Shown: one piece after another, positions 18,312-27,562 of the stretch
Position numbering within the stretch: the first letter of the stretch is position 1
Layout of the letters: each line of letters begins with the position of its first letter
Origin: Pedobacter ginsenosidimutans
Lineage (GTDB): Bacteria; Bacteroidota; Bacteroidia; Sphingobacteriales; Sphingobacteriaceae
Assembly (NCBI RefSeq): GCF_001442625.1
Contig: NZ_LMZQ01000001.1
Span: 434,001-498,000, forward strand
DNA: 64,000 nt
Direction of reading: 5' to 3'
The notes under the pieces: generated by a model
Database searches by the model: none
What the model was told of the DNA's origin: nothing
What the model saw: only the letters and a program-made list of their open reading frames with translations
Translations under genes and position numbers: made by a program

Positions 18312-19520
18312 TTAAGCGAGTACTGCCGTATTTCTTTGTCGATGAGAATCATTTAGTAATAATAAAATAATAACAAAACTTGCGATACCATCATAGTTAA
18401 TTAAATTGATTGAAGTAAGTTCGCAAAGAATAAACATTAATAAAATCGCAAGATATTCAGGATGATTCTTAAGAGATCTATCCATGTACTTATTAACAAC
18501 TATCTTGATCATACGATATATTAAAAGGCAAAGCCAGGTTAAACCTATTAAACCAAAATTGTTAAAGAAGCCGAAAATACCTACGTCCTCTCTAAAAAAT
18601 TCGCCATTTGAACCTTGAAGTATTCCTTTTAGCTGATTATTATCAATCTTTATGAAACCAAAACCCAAAAAGGGGCTCTCATTCATTGTGATGTTATAAT
18701 AGTAATTTATTGCTGCAAATCTTGTCGATAGCGAAACGTCTTCGCTTTTTGAAAATTCAATATATTTATCAAACAATCCCAAATGATAGTAACTTACATA
18801 AGCCAGTACAGCACATGAAAGAATAAAATAAATTTTATACTTATTCCTTAAAAAAAGCAGTATCATTATTAAAGCTACTGCTAATATGAGAATTAAGAAA
18901 GATCTCGTCATCACAAAAAAGTACAGGTCAAATAAGGTGAGGCCCGCTGTGAATAGATACAAAAGGGGAATTTTAGTTTTGGTGTTTAGACAGGTAATAA
19001 TTCTCGAAAGTGCAATCAGAAAAGCGAAAGGGAAAATATAAATACCCACATATATCCGCTGAACATCCATTCTGGTTGGAATTTCACTAAATTTAAAAAG
19101 GAATTCTATCCCTAAATATTTGTAGATAAAATACTGCACGGTCAAGATCGCTATCGTAATACTTGACATCCAACAAACGATTCTAACTAAACGCTCCCGG
19201 TCTATCTTATAGAAAACAAAGTATGACAGAATAGTTGCATAGCTGATGGAAAACAAGAACATAATATCTATCGGTGTGCCATACTGAAAAGAAGACACAA
19301 AGATTTCTACGACAACATATCCGGCAAAAAATTTAACAAACGAAGAGAAGTTATCAGACTCTTTTTTATTCCAAAAGAAAAGCGCTGTCAACAGAACTAT
19401 AACACCTAATACGCGTACAAGATTATAAGCCTGTTCTGGATTGTAAGACAGACCAAGAAAATTTAATATCACAAATAGATATAGATATAAATATTTCTCT
19501 CTTATTCTTTTGATTGTCAT
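18312..19520 (-). CDS. O-antigen polymerase/ligase-like membrane protein (Wzy candidate)
   Basis: A 402-residue protein with about ten to twelve membrane helices and one large loop near residues 250-320 (KSEDVSLSTRFAAINYYY, then SPFLGFGFIKID, then EDVGIFGFFNNFG). The pattern of a long periplasmic loop followed by F/G-rich DVGIFGFFNNFGLIGL is typical of the O-antigen ligase / Wzy superfamily. It is the only such protein in the locus, so it is the best candidate for the polymerase that joins repeat units in the periplasm. Primary sequences in this group diverge quickly, so assignment rests on topology and context. Confidence 0.75.
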   Translation of the reverse strand: MTIKRIREKYLYLYLFVILNFLGLSYNPEQAYNLVRVLGVIVLLTALFFWNKKESDNFSSFVKFFAGYVVVEIFVSSFQYGTPIDIMFLFSISYATILSYFVFYKIDRERLVRIVCWMSSITIAILTVQYFIYKYLGIEFLFKFSEIPTRMDVQRIYVGIYIFPFAFLIALSRIITCLNTKTKIPLLYLFTAGLTLFDLYFFVMTRSFLILILAVALIMILLFLRNKYKIYFILSCAVLAYVSYYHLGLFDKYIEFSKSEDVSLSTRFAAINYYYNITMNESPFLGFGFIKIDNNQLKGILQGSNGEFFREDVGIFGFFNNFGLIGLTWLCLLIYRMIKIVVNKYMDRSLKNHPEYLAILLMFILCELTSINLINYDGIASFVIILLLLNDSHRQRNTAVLA

Positions 19521-19524
19521 TATG

Positions 19525-20643
19525 TTATTTATTTACATCAGCGCTAACTTGCTGATAAACAAGAATATGCTTTTGCGCTATTTCGCTCCAATCTGTTATT
19601 TGCTCATGCGTTTTATTTAAGTCTATATGAGAAATTTTTATTAATGCATTTTTAAGCTCATCCACATGGTTATTATCTATGAAAATAACGTTGTTCAATG
19701 CTATAGGATAGTCTTCATTTGGTTTTGTAGCAATTATTTTTATCCCTTCTTGGTATAGCGCCAAAAAGCTGCCATTTCGAACAGATAAACCATTGGCAAA
19801 AAGGGAAATTCCAAAATCGGAGCATGCTATATAGTTTCCGACATCCTCTTTAGGCAAGAAACCTGTAATTTTCACATCATCTGTAAGACCATACTGTGTT
19901 ATTAACTTTAACACCTCGTTCTGGTAAGAATCATTGAGATCTAGTTGAGAAATTATTAAAAGTTTAAAAAAAAGCTTATTTTCTTTTTTTAATTGCCCCA
20001 TAGTTTCAATTGTAACTAAAAGCACTTTATTTGAATTTACGAAGCCAAAATATGAGGCAACCAATCCATCATAATCTCCAAATAATTTCCTTTTAACATT
20101 TAGTATTTCATCATTTGAATATGAAGATTTAGGAATATTGGCACCAATGTAGATTACTTCAATTTTATCTTCAGAACTTCTGAAAAAAGGTAATTTAACC
20201 AGATCTTTTTTAAAAATATCTTCTACAACAATAACATTATGAGATCCTAATACACTTGGCCAGCGCCTTACTCTGGATAGAAATGGACGTTGACTGTATT
20301 CGTGCAGTGTATAAACGACTTTATATCCCTTTAACCTGAGAATTAATGGAAGAAGATTGATTTCTACAAAGCCTTTGTAACTAATGGTCGGATATTGAAT
20401 ATGTACAACATCACATTTAATATTTTTTAATGTTCTTAATATTGTACTAAAAAAAGAAAAACCGTACCACTTTTTCACTACATTATGTAATGTATAAGAT
20501 TTATCGCTTTCACCATACTTTACATCTGTTATAACGTCTATTTCTACACCTGCTTTAATCAGGTTGGTAACCAAAACATCAGTATAATCTCCAACACCAC
20601 ACTTAGCTAAAGGCATAGCTCCGGTTATAATTGCCACTCTCAT
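19525..20643 (-). CDS. Glycosyltransferase, GT4-like
   Basis: A 372-residue GT-B type enzyme. The N-terminus (GAMPLAKCGVGDYTDVLV) is the glycine-rich acceptor-side motif of GT4 enzymes. The C-terminal half has VKITGFLPKEDVGNYIACSDFGI and a donor-site-like stretch, RNGSFLALYQEGIKIIATKP. It lies 4 nt upstream of the polymerase gene, within the same operon. Donor sugar and linkage cannot be inferred. Family is firm. Confidence 0.8.
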   Translation of the reverse strand: MRVAIITGAMPLAKCGVGDYTDVLVTNLIKAGVEIDVITDVKYGESDKSYTLHNVVKKWYGFSFFSTILRTLKNIKCDVVHIQYPTISYKGFVEINLLPLILRLKGYKVVYTLHEYSQRPFLSRVRRWPSVLGSHNVIVVEDIFKKDLVKLPFFRSSEDKIEVIYIGANIPKSSYSNDEILNVKRKLFGDYDGLVASYFGFVNSNKVLLVTIETMGQLKKENKLFFKLLIISQLDLNDSYQNEVLKLITQYGLTDDVKITGFLPKEDVGNYIACSDFGISLFANGLSVRNGSFLALYQEGIKIIATKPNEDYPIALNNVIFIDNNHVDELKNALIKISHIDLNKTHEQITDWSEIAQKHILVYQQVSADVNK

Positions 20644-20655
20644 CTTATATTTATT

Positions 20656-21531
20656 TTATACCGCTTTTATCCCATCATAAAGCCCCTTATATCCAGCTTT
20701 TAATACCGGCCATTTTGTAGAAAAGGCAATTACTATTGATAAATAGGCAAAGTTTCTCAGAATTATAAAAATTAAATATAATTTTGACCGATACTTATTA
20801 TTAAAAATTATGATATTTCTCATTAGATAGTATAACGAGAAAGCACTTTTATGGCCGGTAGATACACTTTCCTTATGATCAAGAGTAGAATTCGGGTAAT
20901 AATATAATGGAATTTTAGCCTGGTATGCACGATACATAAAATCTGTATCATCAAAATAAACAAAATATTGCTCATCCATAAAACCTATTTGCTCAAATAC
21001 CTTTCTGGATATAACCATAAAACAAGTAGGCGCATATGGAACAATTTTCTTATCGTTACATTGTCCCTGATCTTCTTCTCTTACATGAAAATGCCTTGTG
21101 GTACCAGTAGATTTATCAAAAGTACCACCGGCGCACCATATCAAATTTGTTCCATAATAGTATATTTTAGGAACGGCCAATAAGGCATTATCCTCATTAA
21201 CAGAAAACATTAAATTTTCTATTGTATCGGCATTAAGTTTTATATCATTGTTAGATAACAGAACATAGGAGCATCCATCTTCCAGGGCCGCTTTTATTCC
21301 TATATTGTTACCCTTTGCTACCCCGTAATTCCCTTCATTCTCAATAAAAACAGTCTTAAATGAAACATTTTTGGCTAGCTCTTTCGACTTTTCTAAGGAT
21401 TTGTCTGGAGACTTGTTATCAACAACATATAAGACAAAATCTTTATAAGACTGTATGTCGAGCGTTTTAAAGAACTCATCTACAACGGTTTCACTGCCAT
21501 ATAAAACAGTAACAATTCCTATCAATGCCAT
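20656..21531 (-). CDS. Glycosyltransferase family 2 (rhamnosyltransferase-like)
   Basis: A 291-residue GT-A enzyme: the N-terminus GIVTVLYGSE and VVDNKSPDKS form the nucleotide-binding beginning, EGNYGVAKGNNIGIK and LLSNNDIKL carry the metal/donor motif (NND in place of DXD), and FVYFDDTDFMYRAYQ is the catalytic ED-type motif. The overall pattern is that of GT2 proteins annotated as rhamnosyl- or related transferases. Because dTDP-rhamnose genes are in the same locus, transfer of rhamnose or a derived sugar is plausible. A hydrophobic C-terminal segment (YLIFIILRNFAYLSIVIAF) may attach it to the membrane. Confidence 0.85.
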   Translation of the reverse strand: MALIGIVTVLYGSETVVDEFFKTLDIQSYKDFVLYVVDNKSPDKSLEKSKELAKNVSFKTVFIENEGNYGVAKGNNIGIKAALEDGCSYVLLSNNDIKLNADTIENLMFSVNEDNALLAVPKIYYYGTNLIWCAGGTFDKSTGTTRHFHVREEDQGQCNDKKIVPYAPTCFMVISRKVFEQIGFMDEQYFVYFDDTDFMYRAYQAKIPLYYYPNSTLDHKESVSTGHKSAFSLYYLMRNIIIFNNKYRSKLYLIFIILRNFAYLSIVIAFSTKWPVLKAGYKGLYDGIKAV

Positions 21532-21533
21532 AT

Positions 21534-22673
21534 CTATTTATATAAACCTTTATCTTTCATTTCCTGAATAGAGGCATCATATTTATCTTCATGCACTTTC
21601 TGCTCATTTACCCATTTAGCAAATTCATTCATACCCTCTTTAAAAGACCACTTAGGCTCATATCCTAAAATATTTTTCGCCAAGGTAATATCAGCAAAAT
21701 TATGACGTATATCTCCCAATCTATAATTCCCAGAAATAGTTACCGGAACATCAACTCCGTAAGTTTCAATTAATGTATTTGCTAAAGTAATAACATCGGT
21801 TGCAACGCCGGTTCCGATATTAAAAGCATGTCCGGCAGCCTCTTTTACCTCAATGCCCAGTACTGTAGCATCTACAACATCATCTATGTAAACAAAATCT
21901 CGTGTTTCTTTACCGTCTTCAAATATATTTAATCCATTTCCATTTTTAATCCGTGTAGAAAATATCGACAAAATACCCGTATAAGGATTTGAAAGCGATT
22001 GCCCTGGACCATATACATTTTGATATCTAAATGAGACAGCGTCTATGCCAATTTTTGGACACACTAAATGGATCAATTGACCCTGTACCTGTTTTGTAAT
22101 ACCATAAACTGAAGTAGGATGTATTTTAGAATCTTCTGTTGTACCCACAAGTTGTAATGGCTTTGTAACTGAAGTGTATTTTACCTCAAAATCTCCCTTG
22201 CTTAAAAAATCCTCTGTCCTTTCTTCCGGGTAAACAAAAGTATCAAGTTCTTCACTGTAGTACTTTCCTTCGCCATAAATTGATCTTGATTCTGCTACAA
22301 CCACCCTTTTCACTTGGTGTTCTTCGTTAGTCAGAATATCAAGCAACAAGGCAGTTGCACCAATATTTACATTTACGTAATTATAAATATCGTACATAGA
22401 TTGTCCGGTACCTGTTTCTGCGGCTAAATGGACTACGCAATCTACATTCTTTAAAGCTTTCTGCCAATCTTCCTTATTAACTACACTACCTTTAATAAAG
22501 GTAACTTTATTCTTAATGGATTGATATAGTGGAGAAGTTGTTTCAGGATCATTTCCATGGATTTGTTGTGATAAGTTATCTAACACAGTAATATCATACC
22601 CTTTACTTATCAATTTTAACGCAAGGTTTGAGCCAATAAACCCAGCTCCGCCTGTTATCAATATATTTTTCAT
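21534..22673 (-). CDS. NAD-dependent nucleotide-sugar epimerase (dTDP-L-rhamnose 4-epimerase-like)
   Basis: A 379-residue extended SDR. The N-terminal Rossmann motif is ITGGAGFIGSNLALKL, the catalytic part is TSVYGITKQVQGQL, and the second-half signature is YQNVYGPGQSLSNPYTGIL. The segment VLDNLSQQIHG resembles enzymes that turn dTDP-L-rhamnose into dTDP-6-deoxy-L-talose. Since rfbABCD sit upstream in the same locus, that product is a reasonable prediction. Other UDP- or GDP-sugar 4-epimerases have similar sequences, so the substrate stays uncertain. The gene is tightly packed (2 nt and 15 nt gaps) in the operon. Confidence 0.75.
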   Translation of the reverse strand: MKNILITGGAGFIGSNLALKLISKGYDITVLDNLSQQIHGNDPETTSPLYQSIKNKVTFIKGSVVNKEDWQKALKNVDCVVHLAAETGTGQSMYDIYNYVNVNIGATALLLDILTNEEHQVKRVVVAESRSIYGEGKYYSEELDTFVYPEERTEDFLSKGDFEVKYTSVTKPLQLVGTTEDSKIHPTSVYGITKQVQGQLIHLVCPKIGIDAVSFRYQNVYGPGQSLSNPYTGILSIFSTRIKNGNGLNIFEDGKETRDFVYIDDVVDATVLGIEVKEAAGHAFNIGTGVATDVITLANTLIETYGVDVPVTISGNYRLGDIRHNFADITLAKNILGYEPKWSFKEGMNEFAKWVNEQKVHEDKYDASIQEMKDKGLYK

Positions 22674-22688
22674 ATTTATATTATAATT

Positions 22689-23327
22689 TTAATTATTGTT
22701 TAGAAAACAACCATCTTTATCCGTACTAAGCCAAGCCTCTTTTTTAAAACAATATCTTTTAACTATTTTAGCAGGTGCTCCTACTAAAACACAAAAGTCA
22801 GGGTATTTATTTCCCAATACAACAGAGTTTGCGCCAACCACAGTATGTTTTCCTAAATGTACATTAGGTAAGATGACTACATTATTATATATTTTACAGT
22901 CTTCACCTATAAAAACTTTACCAACCACAATATCCTGGTATTCTGGTGCAATAGTTACATCAGCATAAGGGTGATCAATGTCGGTTATACTAACATTAGC
23001 TGCAATTGCAGTGTTTTTTGATATATAAACAGAATTGGCGCAAGTAATATGAACATTTTGTTCTATTGAAATTTTGTCTTCAAAAACTATCAATGGACTA
23101 AATTTTTCTTCTTTGTAACTTACAACTGCTTCTATTCTGCCATGATCCCTTATAAAGACATAGCTACCCAATTTTACACTTCTGTAACTAAATAGAATTG
23201 GCTTGATAAATAAATTCTTTCTCCCGTGATCTCTGTTAAGAATTAATAACTTCAAACCAGTTAAAATTTGATAGTATTTATATCTCAATTTTTGATAAAC
23301 AGCGCAACACTTAGTCAAAATATCCAT
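22689..23327 (-). CDS. Hexapeptide-repeat acetyltransferase A
   Basis: A 212-residue protein with left-handed beta-helix repeats (pattern [LIV]-G-x-x-x-x), for example IYNNVVILPNVHLGKHTVVGANSVV. The block ITDIDHPYAD corresponds to the acetyltransferase active-site His region (DHxYxD). Enzymes of this kind use acetyl-CoA to acetylate sugar hydroxyl or amino groups in the cytoplasm. The C-terminal tail VGAPAKIVKRYCFKKEAW is nearly the same as in the neighbouring acetyltransferase, indicating two paralogues side by side. It would decorate the repeat unit before export. Confidence 0.85.
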   Translation of the reverse strand: MDILTKCCAVYQKLRYKYYQILTGLKLLILNRDHGRKNLFIKPILFSYRSVKLGSYVFIRDHGRIEAVVSYKEEKFSPLIVFEDKISIEQNVHITCANSVYISKNTAIAANVSITDIDHPYADVTIAPEYQDIVVGKVFIGEDCKIYNNVVILPNVHLGKHTVVGANSVVLGNKYPDFCVLVGAPAKIVKRYCFKKEAWLSTDKDGCFLNNN

Positions 23328-23342
23328 TTTTCTTTTGAAGTA

Positions 23343-23945
23343 TTATATAAATTCACCTACAGCATTTGTTTTTTTCCAAGCTTTAGAATCAAAACAGTAT
23401 TTTTTAATTATTCTTGCAGGTGATCCAACAGCTACGCAGTAATCAGGAATTTCTTTAGTTACTACACTATTGGACCCAATTACACAATTTTTACCAACAG
23501 ATACTCCCAATATACAAGCATTAGTTCCTATCCATGTGCCTTCTCCAATTTCCATTTCTCCAAGAGACAATACCTTTTGATACATTATGGGAAGATTAGG
23601 ATTTTCATAATCATGAGAACCATCTGAAATATAAACCCTATCTGCTGTGAGTACATTCTTGCGAAGAATGATCTTTGAGTTAGAATAAATCTGATTCATA
23701 CTTCCAATCGCGCATCTATCTTCAATAATTAACTCTGGATTTGAAATTACATTTGGACTTGCTGCCAACCAGGAATGCTTACCTACAACAACACTTTTTC
23801 CTATCGTAATATTTTCAGGATGTTCTAATCTTAGCAGAGGGTGTATGATACTTCTATTGCCAAATTTTTTATACTTCAATTTATTCCCTAATAGAGTGGA
23901 AGCATAGTAAAGATATAACTTAAGGCGCTGAAAAAATTGATACAT
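23343..23945 (-). CDS. Hexapeptide-repeat acetyltransferase B
   Basis: A 200-residue left-handed beta-helix protein with an N-terminal basic amphipathic stretch. The active-site-like block is ISDGSHDYENPNLP. Hexapeptide repeats run through IGEGTWIGTNACILGVSVGK, then NCVIGSNSVV, ending in the tail VGSPARIIKKYCFDSKAW. That tail repeats the one in acetyltransferase A, 15 nt downstream. I start at the ATG at 23945; an upstream in-frame codon at 23960 is TTG. It is likely an O- or N-acetyltransferase for a capsular sugar, but acceptor is unknown. Confidence 0.85.
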   Translation of the reverse strand: MYQFFQRLKLYLYYASTLLGNKLKYKKFGNRSIIHPLLRLEHPENITIGKSVVVGKHSWLAASPNVISNPELIIEDRCAIGSMNQIYSNSKIILRKNVLTADRVYISDGSHDYENPNLPIMYQKVLSLGEMEIGEGTWIGTNACILGVSVGKNCVIGSNSVVTKEIPDYCVAVGSPARIIKKYCFDSKAWKKTNAVGEFI

Positions 23946-23972
23946 AATACTATTAATCAAATAATCATCTAT

Positions 23973-25454
23973 TTATAATGAAGATACTGATTTTTCTTTA
24001 TCGTAATTCTTTATCTCTTTATAAATTAAAAACAAGAAAACAAGGCAGATTAAACCATATCCTATTGTGTATCCCACTTCATAAGAAGCATATTTAGAAA
24101 AGAAATTACGGTTAAAATGTTTGAAAATTAAGAATGATAATGTAGTTAGCAAAATTAAATTTAACCCCAAACTTAATTTGAATTTACTTAGTGACCTATT
24201 GTTTATTGCGTAATTCCTAATAAGATATACTGTACCCAATAGCACAGCCAAAAGCCATCCAAACACAACACCCATTCCTCCAAAATATTTTCCTAAAACA
24301 AATCCTAATATCAGGTTAAGTACACCGATAATTATCTGAGACTTAATTACAGGATTTAATATACCTTCTGCAAGCAATGAAAAGTATGCAGGTCCACATA
24401 ATAAATTTATATACATACTCACTGCAGTCAACAACAAAATTAAATCGAACATTGATTCGTGATGTCCAATCCATACTTTTGAGATTACGTTGCTCGCCAG
24501 AACTGGCATAGTTAGTAAGATCAATGACACAGCCGCTACTGCTAAAAAGTTAATTTTATACAGGTTATCAACTTTATTCATTCGTTGATCCTCCGAAGAT
24601 TTAACCATTAATGGCATTAAGCTTTGATTGGCATTAATAATTACTCCCCTTAATTGCATAATTAGCCTATTTGCCATTTCGTAATATCCTGTAAACTGGA
24701 GTCCCCCAAATTTAGCCATTAATAGTTTTGTAACAGGTTCATTAAGCATTGCTGAAATAGATATTACCTGAAATTTAATCCCATAAGCAAATATTTCTTT
24801 AAATATTTCTTTATTCCACTGCCACTTCAGCTGATTATATTTTGTAATTTTCATTACGAGAAATAAACAACCTAAAATAGTAAAGATTGACTGCGCTAAT
24901 TGGGCAAAAACCACACCTTTTAAGCCATATGTTGGTGTCAGTAAAAATGTTAAACCGAGTAATACAATTGAAGAAAGCGTAAAAATCAAACTTCTGATAT
25001 AGTTTTTCTGCATACCATCTAAAACAGAAGCGTACACTCCTGCGATTGCATTTACGATAAGGCATATCAAAGAAAAAGGCAGAATTTTTAGCGCAACATC
25101 TACATATTTTACATCTATTATTCGGCTAAGTATAAAATGGGCAGAAGGTAGAATAATTAGGCCTAATACAGAAAAAAAGCCAGCAATAAATATAACAGCT
25201 GTGAAAATTAGTTCATTTATTCTATCCTGGGTATCTTCTTTTAAATATAACGCAACAAAACGAACAACAGAGGTGGCCACACCAAAATTTGCGATGTTAG
25301 CGATAGACGATGTTGCCATCACCACCGACCAAACCCCCAACATCTCAACCCCAAGTTGTTTCAGCAGATATTTATAGAGAAAGAAATAAACAACTCCAAT
25401 ACACGCAATCTGCCCACCTGAGCTTAAAACATTAGCAATTACCCTCTTATTCAT
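23973..25454 (-). CDS. Wzx-type polysaccharide flippase
   Basis: A 493-residue membrane protein with about fourteen predicted helices. The N-terminus (LSSGGQIACIGVVYFFLYKYLL) and the repeated hydrophobic segments with short charged loops match the polysaccharide biosynthesis (PST/MOP) exporters. Such flippases move the undecaprenyl-linked repeat unit from the cytoplasmic to the periplasmic face. It is the only flippase in the locus and pairs with the Wzy candidate, Wza-like and Wzc-like genes. Substrate choice cannot be read from sequence. Confidence 0.88.
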   Translation of the reverse strand: MNKRVIANVLSSGGQIACIGVVYFFLYKYLLKQLGVEMLGVWSVVMATSSIANIANFGVATSVVRFVALYLKEDTQDRINELIFTAVIFIAGFFSVLGLIILPSAHFILSRIIDVKYVDVALKILPFSLICLIVNAIAGVYASVLDGMQKNYIRSLIFTLSSIVLLGLTFLLTPTYGLKGVVFAQLAQSIFTILGCLFLVMKITKYNQLKWQWNKEIFKEIFAYGIKFQVISISAMLNEPVTKLLMAKFGGLQFTGYYEMANRLIMQLRGVIINANQSLMPLMVKSSEDQRMNKVDNLYKINFLAVAAVSLILLTMPVLASNVISKVWIGHHESMFDLILLLTAVSMYINLLCGPAYFSLLAEGILNPVIKSQIIIGVLNLILGFVLGKYFGGMGVVFGWLLAVLLGTVYLIRNYAINNRSLSKFKLSLGLNLILLTTLSFLIFKHFNRNFFSKYASYEVGYTIGYGLICLVFLFLIYKEIKNYDKEKSVSSL

Positions 25455-25471
25455 ATTATATATTTAATCCC

Positions 25472-26425
25472 CTATTTGCTCAAAATTAATGCCTTGAAGT
25501 TCTCATATGTTAATTTAAGTCCATCTTGTAATTCAGTTCGATACTTCCAGCCCAACTGAGTTAATGTATTAACATCCATTAATTTTCTAGGTGTTCCATC
25601 TGGTTTTGAATGATCGAAGTTTAATTCGCCAACATAACCTACGATCTCCTTTATCATAAGCGATAGGTCTTTTATGCTAATATCTTCACCACATCCGATA
25701 TTTACCAGGCCAGCTTCATTGTAATTTTGCATTAAAAAATAACAGGCATCTGCAAGGTCATCAGCAAATAGAAACTCTCTTTTAGGCGTTCCGGTACCCC
25801 ATATTACCACTTCCTTTGCATTATTATTTTTCGCTTCATCAAACCTACGGATCAAAGCAGGCAATACGTGCGAATTTTGTGGGTGATAATTATCGTTGTA
25901 GCCATATAAATTTGTAGGCATTACTGAAATATAATTGCAACCATATTGCGCTCTATAGGCATCACACATTTTAATACCAGCAATCTTAGCAATTGCATAA
26001 GGTTCGTTAGTTGGCTCTAATTCTCCCGTCAACAAATATTCTTCTTTTAACGGTTGTGGCGCCATTTTTGGATAGATACATGAGGAACCTAAAAACATCA
26101 GTTTCTTTACCCCAAATTTCCTTGATGATTCGATTACATTACTCTGAATCATCAGATTATCGTATAGAAATTCTCCACGATAAGTATTATTTGCAACGAT
26201 CCCTCCAACTTTCGCCGCGGCAAAAAAAACGTACTCTGGCTTTTCTTCCTCGAAAAAATCATTTACAGCAACTTGATTTATCAAATTAAGTTCCTTTGAC
26301 GATCTTGTTATAATATTAGTAAAACCTTCTGCAGTTAACTTGCGCATAATAGCCGAACCAACCATTCCGTTGTGCCCGGCAATGTATATTTTTGAAGATT
26401 TATCTTTTAAATAGGTTTCTGCCAT
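25472..26425 (-). CDS. fcl: GDP-L-fucose synthase
   Basis: This enzyme carries out the epimerase and reductase steps that convert GDP-4-keto-6-deoxy-D-mannose to GDP-L-fucose with NADPH. The 317-residue protein has the cofactor motif [30 protein letters not shown], and the catalytic [13 protein letters not shown]. The start overlaps the gmd stop by one base (TAATG), which implies translational coupling and co-regulation. Together with gmd and manC it gives a complete GDP-mannose to GDP-fucose branch. Identity is firm. Confidence 0.96.
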   Translation of the reverse strand: MAETYLKDKSSKIYIAGHNGMVGSAIMRKLTAEGFTNIITRSSKELNLINQVAVNDFFEEEKPEYVFFAAAKVGGIVANNTYRGEFLYDNLMIQSNVIESSRKFGVKKLMFLGSSCIYPKMAPQPLKEEYLLTGELEPTNEPYAIAKIAGIKMCDAYRAQYGCNYISVMPTNLYGYNDNYHPQNSHVLPALIRRFDEAKNNNAKEVVIWGTGTPKREFLFADDLADACYFLMQNYNEAGLVNIGCGEDISIKDLSLMIKEIVGYVGELNFDHSKPDGTPRKLMDVNTLTQLGWKYRTELQDGLKLTYENFKALILSK

Positions 26426-27537
26426 TATTCGTATTGATTTTTGATCGTATAGCCATGCGCTTTTAAAAGAGTTTCTTTTTTAAAATGATCAACATCTGCC
26501 GCAACCATTTCCTTAACTAATGCTGCAAGATCATACTTAGGCTCCCATCCTAATTTCGTTTTAGACTTTGTTGGGTCTCCAATTAACAAATCAACTTCTG
26601 TTGGGCGGAAATAAGCCGGATCAACTCCTACCACTTCTTTACCAATCTCTAATTGAAATTCTGGATTAGCGCAACTCACAACATAAGCTTTTTCATCAAC
26701 TCCCGTACCTTTAAACTCTAATGAAATACCCACTTCCGCAAATGCCATACGAACAAATTCTCTTACACGTGTGGTAACTCCTGTTGCAATCACGTAATCT
26801 TCTGCCACATCCTGTTGCAGGATTCTCCACATTGCTTCTACGTAATCTTTAGCATGTCCCCAGTCGCGTTCTGCATCTAAATTACCTAAGTATAATTTAG
26901 CTTGTAAACCTTGGGCAATTTTAGCTACCGCTCTGGTGATTTTACGAGTCACAAATGTTTCACCACGTAACGGACTCTCATGGTTAAACAATATTCCATT
27001 GCAGGCAAATATGCCATAAGCTTCTCTATAATTTACGGTAATCCAATAAGCATACATCTTAGCTACTGCGTAAGGAGAGCGAGGATAGAAGGGCGTAGTT
27101 TCTGACTGAGGTACTGCTTGTACTAATCCATATAACTCTGAAGTAGATGCTTGATAAATCTTAGTTTTCTTCTCTAAGCCCAAAATTCTTAAGGCTTCTA
27201 ACAACCTTAAGGTACCTATACCATCAGCGTTAGCGGTATATTCAGGCGTATCAAAGCTCACCTTTACATGACTCATCGCTCCTAAATTATAAATCTCATC
27301 TGGCTGAACATCTTTAATAATTCTAATTAAATTGGTAGAATCAGATAAATCACCATAATGTAGCTTAAAACGAACATTTTCATCGTGAGGATCCTGGTAA
27401 AGATGATCAATACGATCGGTATTAAATAAAGAGCTTCTTCTTTTAATCCCATGAACCATGTACCCTTTTTCTAGTAACAATTCTGCAAGATATGTACCAT
27501 CCTGCCCGGTAATTCCGGTAATTAATGCTGTTTTCAT
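26425..27537 (-). CDS. gmd: GDP-mannose 4,6-dehydratase
   Basis: Gmd removes water from GDP-D-mannose to give GDP-4-keto-6-deoxy-D-mannose. The 370-residue protein has the NADP motif [16 protein letters not shown], the family-specific [16 protein letters not shown], and the catalytic [15 protein letters not shown] followed by [15 protein letters not shown]. The end, [15 protein letters not shown], is similar to a short remnant at 32008-32100 upstream of the export genes. It is followed immediately by fcl with a 1-base overlap. Identity is certain. Confidence 0.97.
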   Translation of the reverse strand: MKTALITGITGQDGTYLAELLLEKGYMVHGIKRRSSLFNTDRIDHLYQDPHDENVRFKLHYGDLSDSTNLIRIIKDVQPDEIYNLGAMSHVKVSFDTPEYTANADGIGTLRLLEALRILGLEKKTKIYQASTSELYGLVQAVPQSETTPFYPRSPYAVAKMYAYWITVNYREAYGIFACNGILFNHESPLRGETFVTRKITRAVAKIAQGLQAKLYLGNLDAERDWGHAKDYVEAMWRILQQDVAEDYVIATGVTTRVREFVRMAFAEVGISLEFKGTGVDEKAYVVSCANPEFQLEIGKEVVGVDPAYFRPTEVDLLIGDPTKSKTKLGWEPKYDLAALVKEMVAADVDHFKKETLLKAHGYTIKNQYE

Positions 27538-27562
27538 TTTATTTTAATATAATTCAATATCA

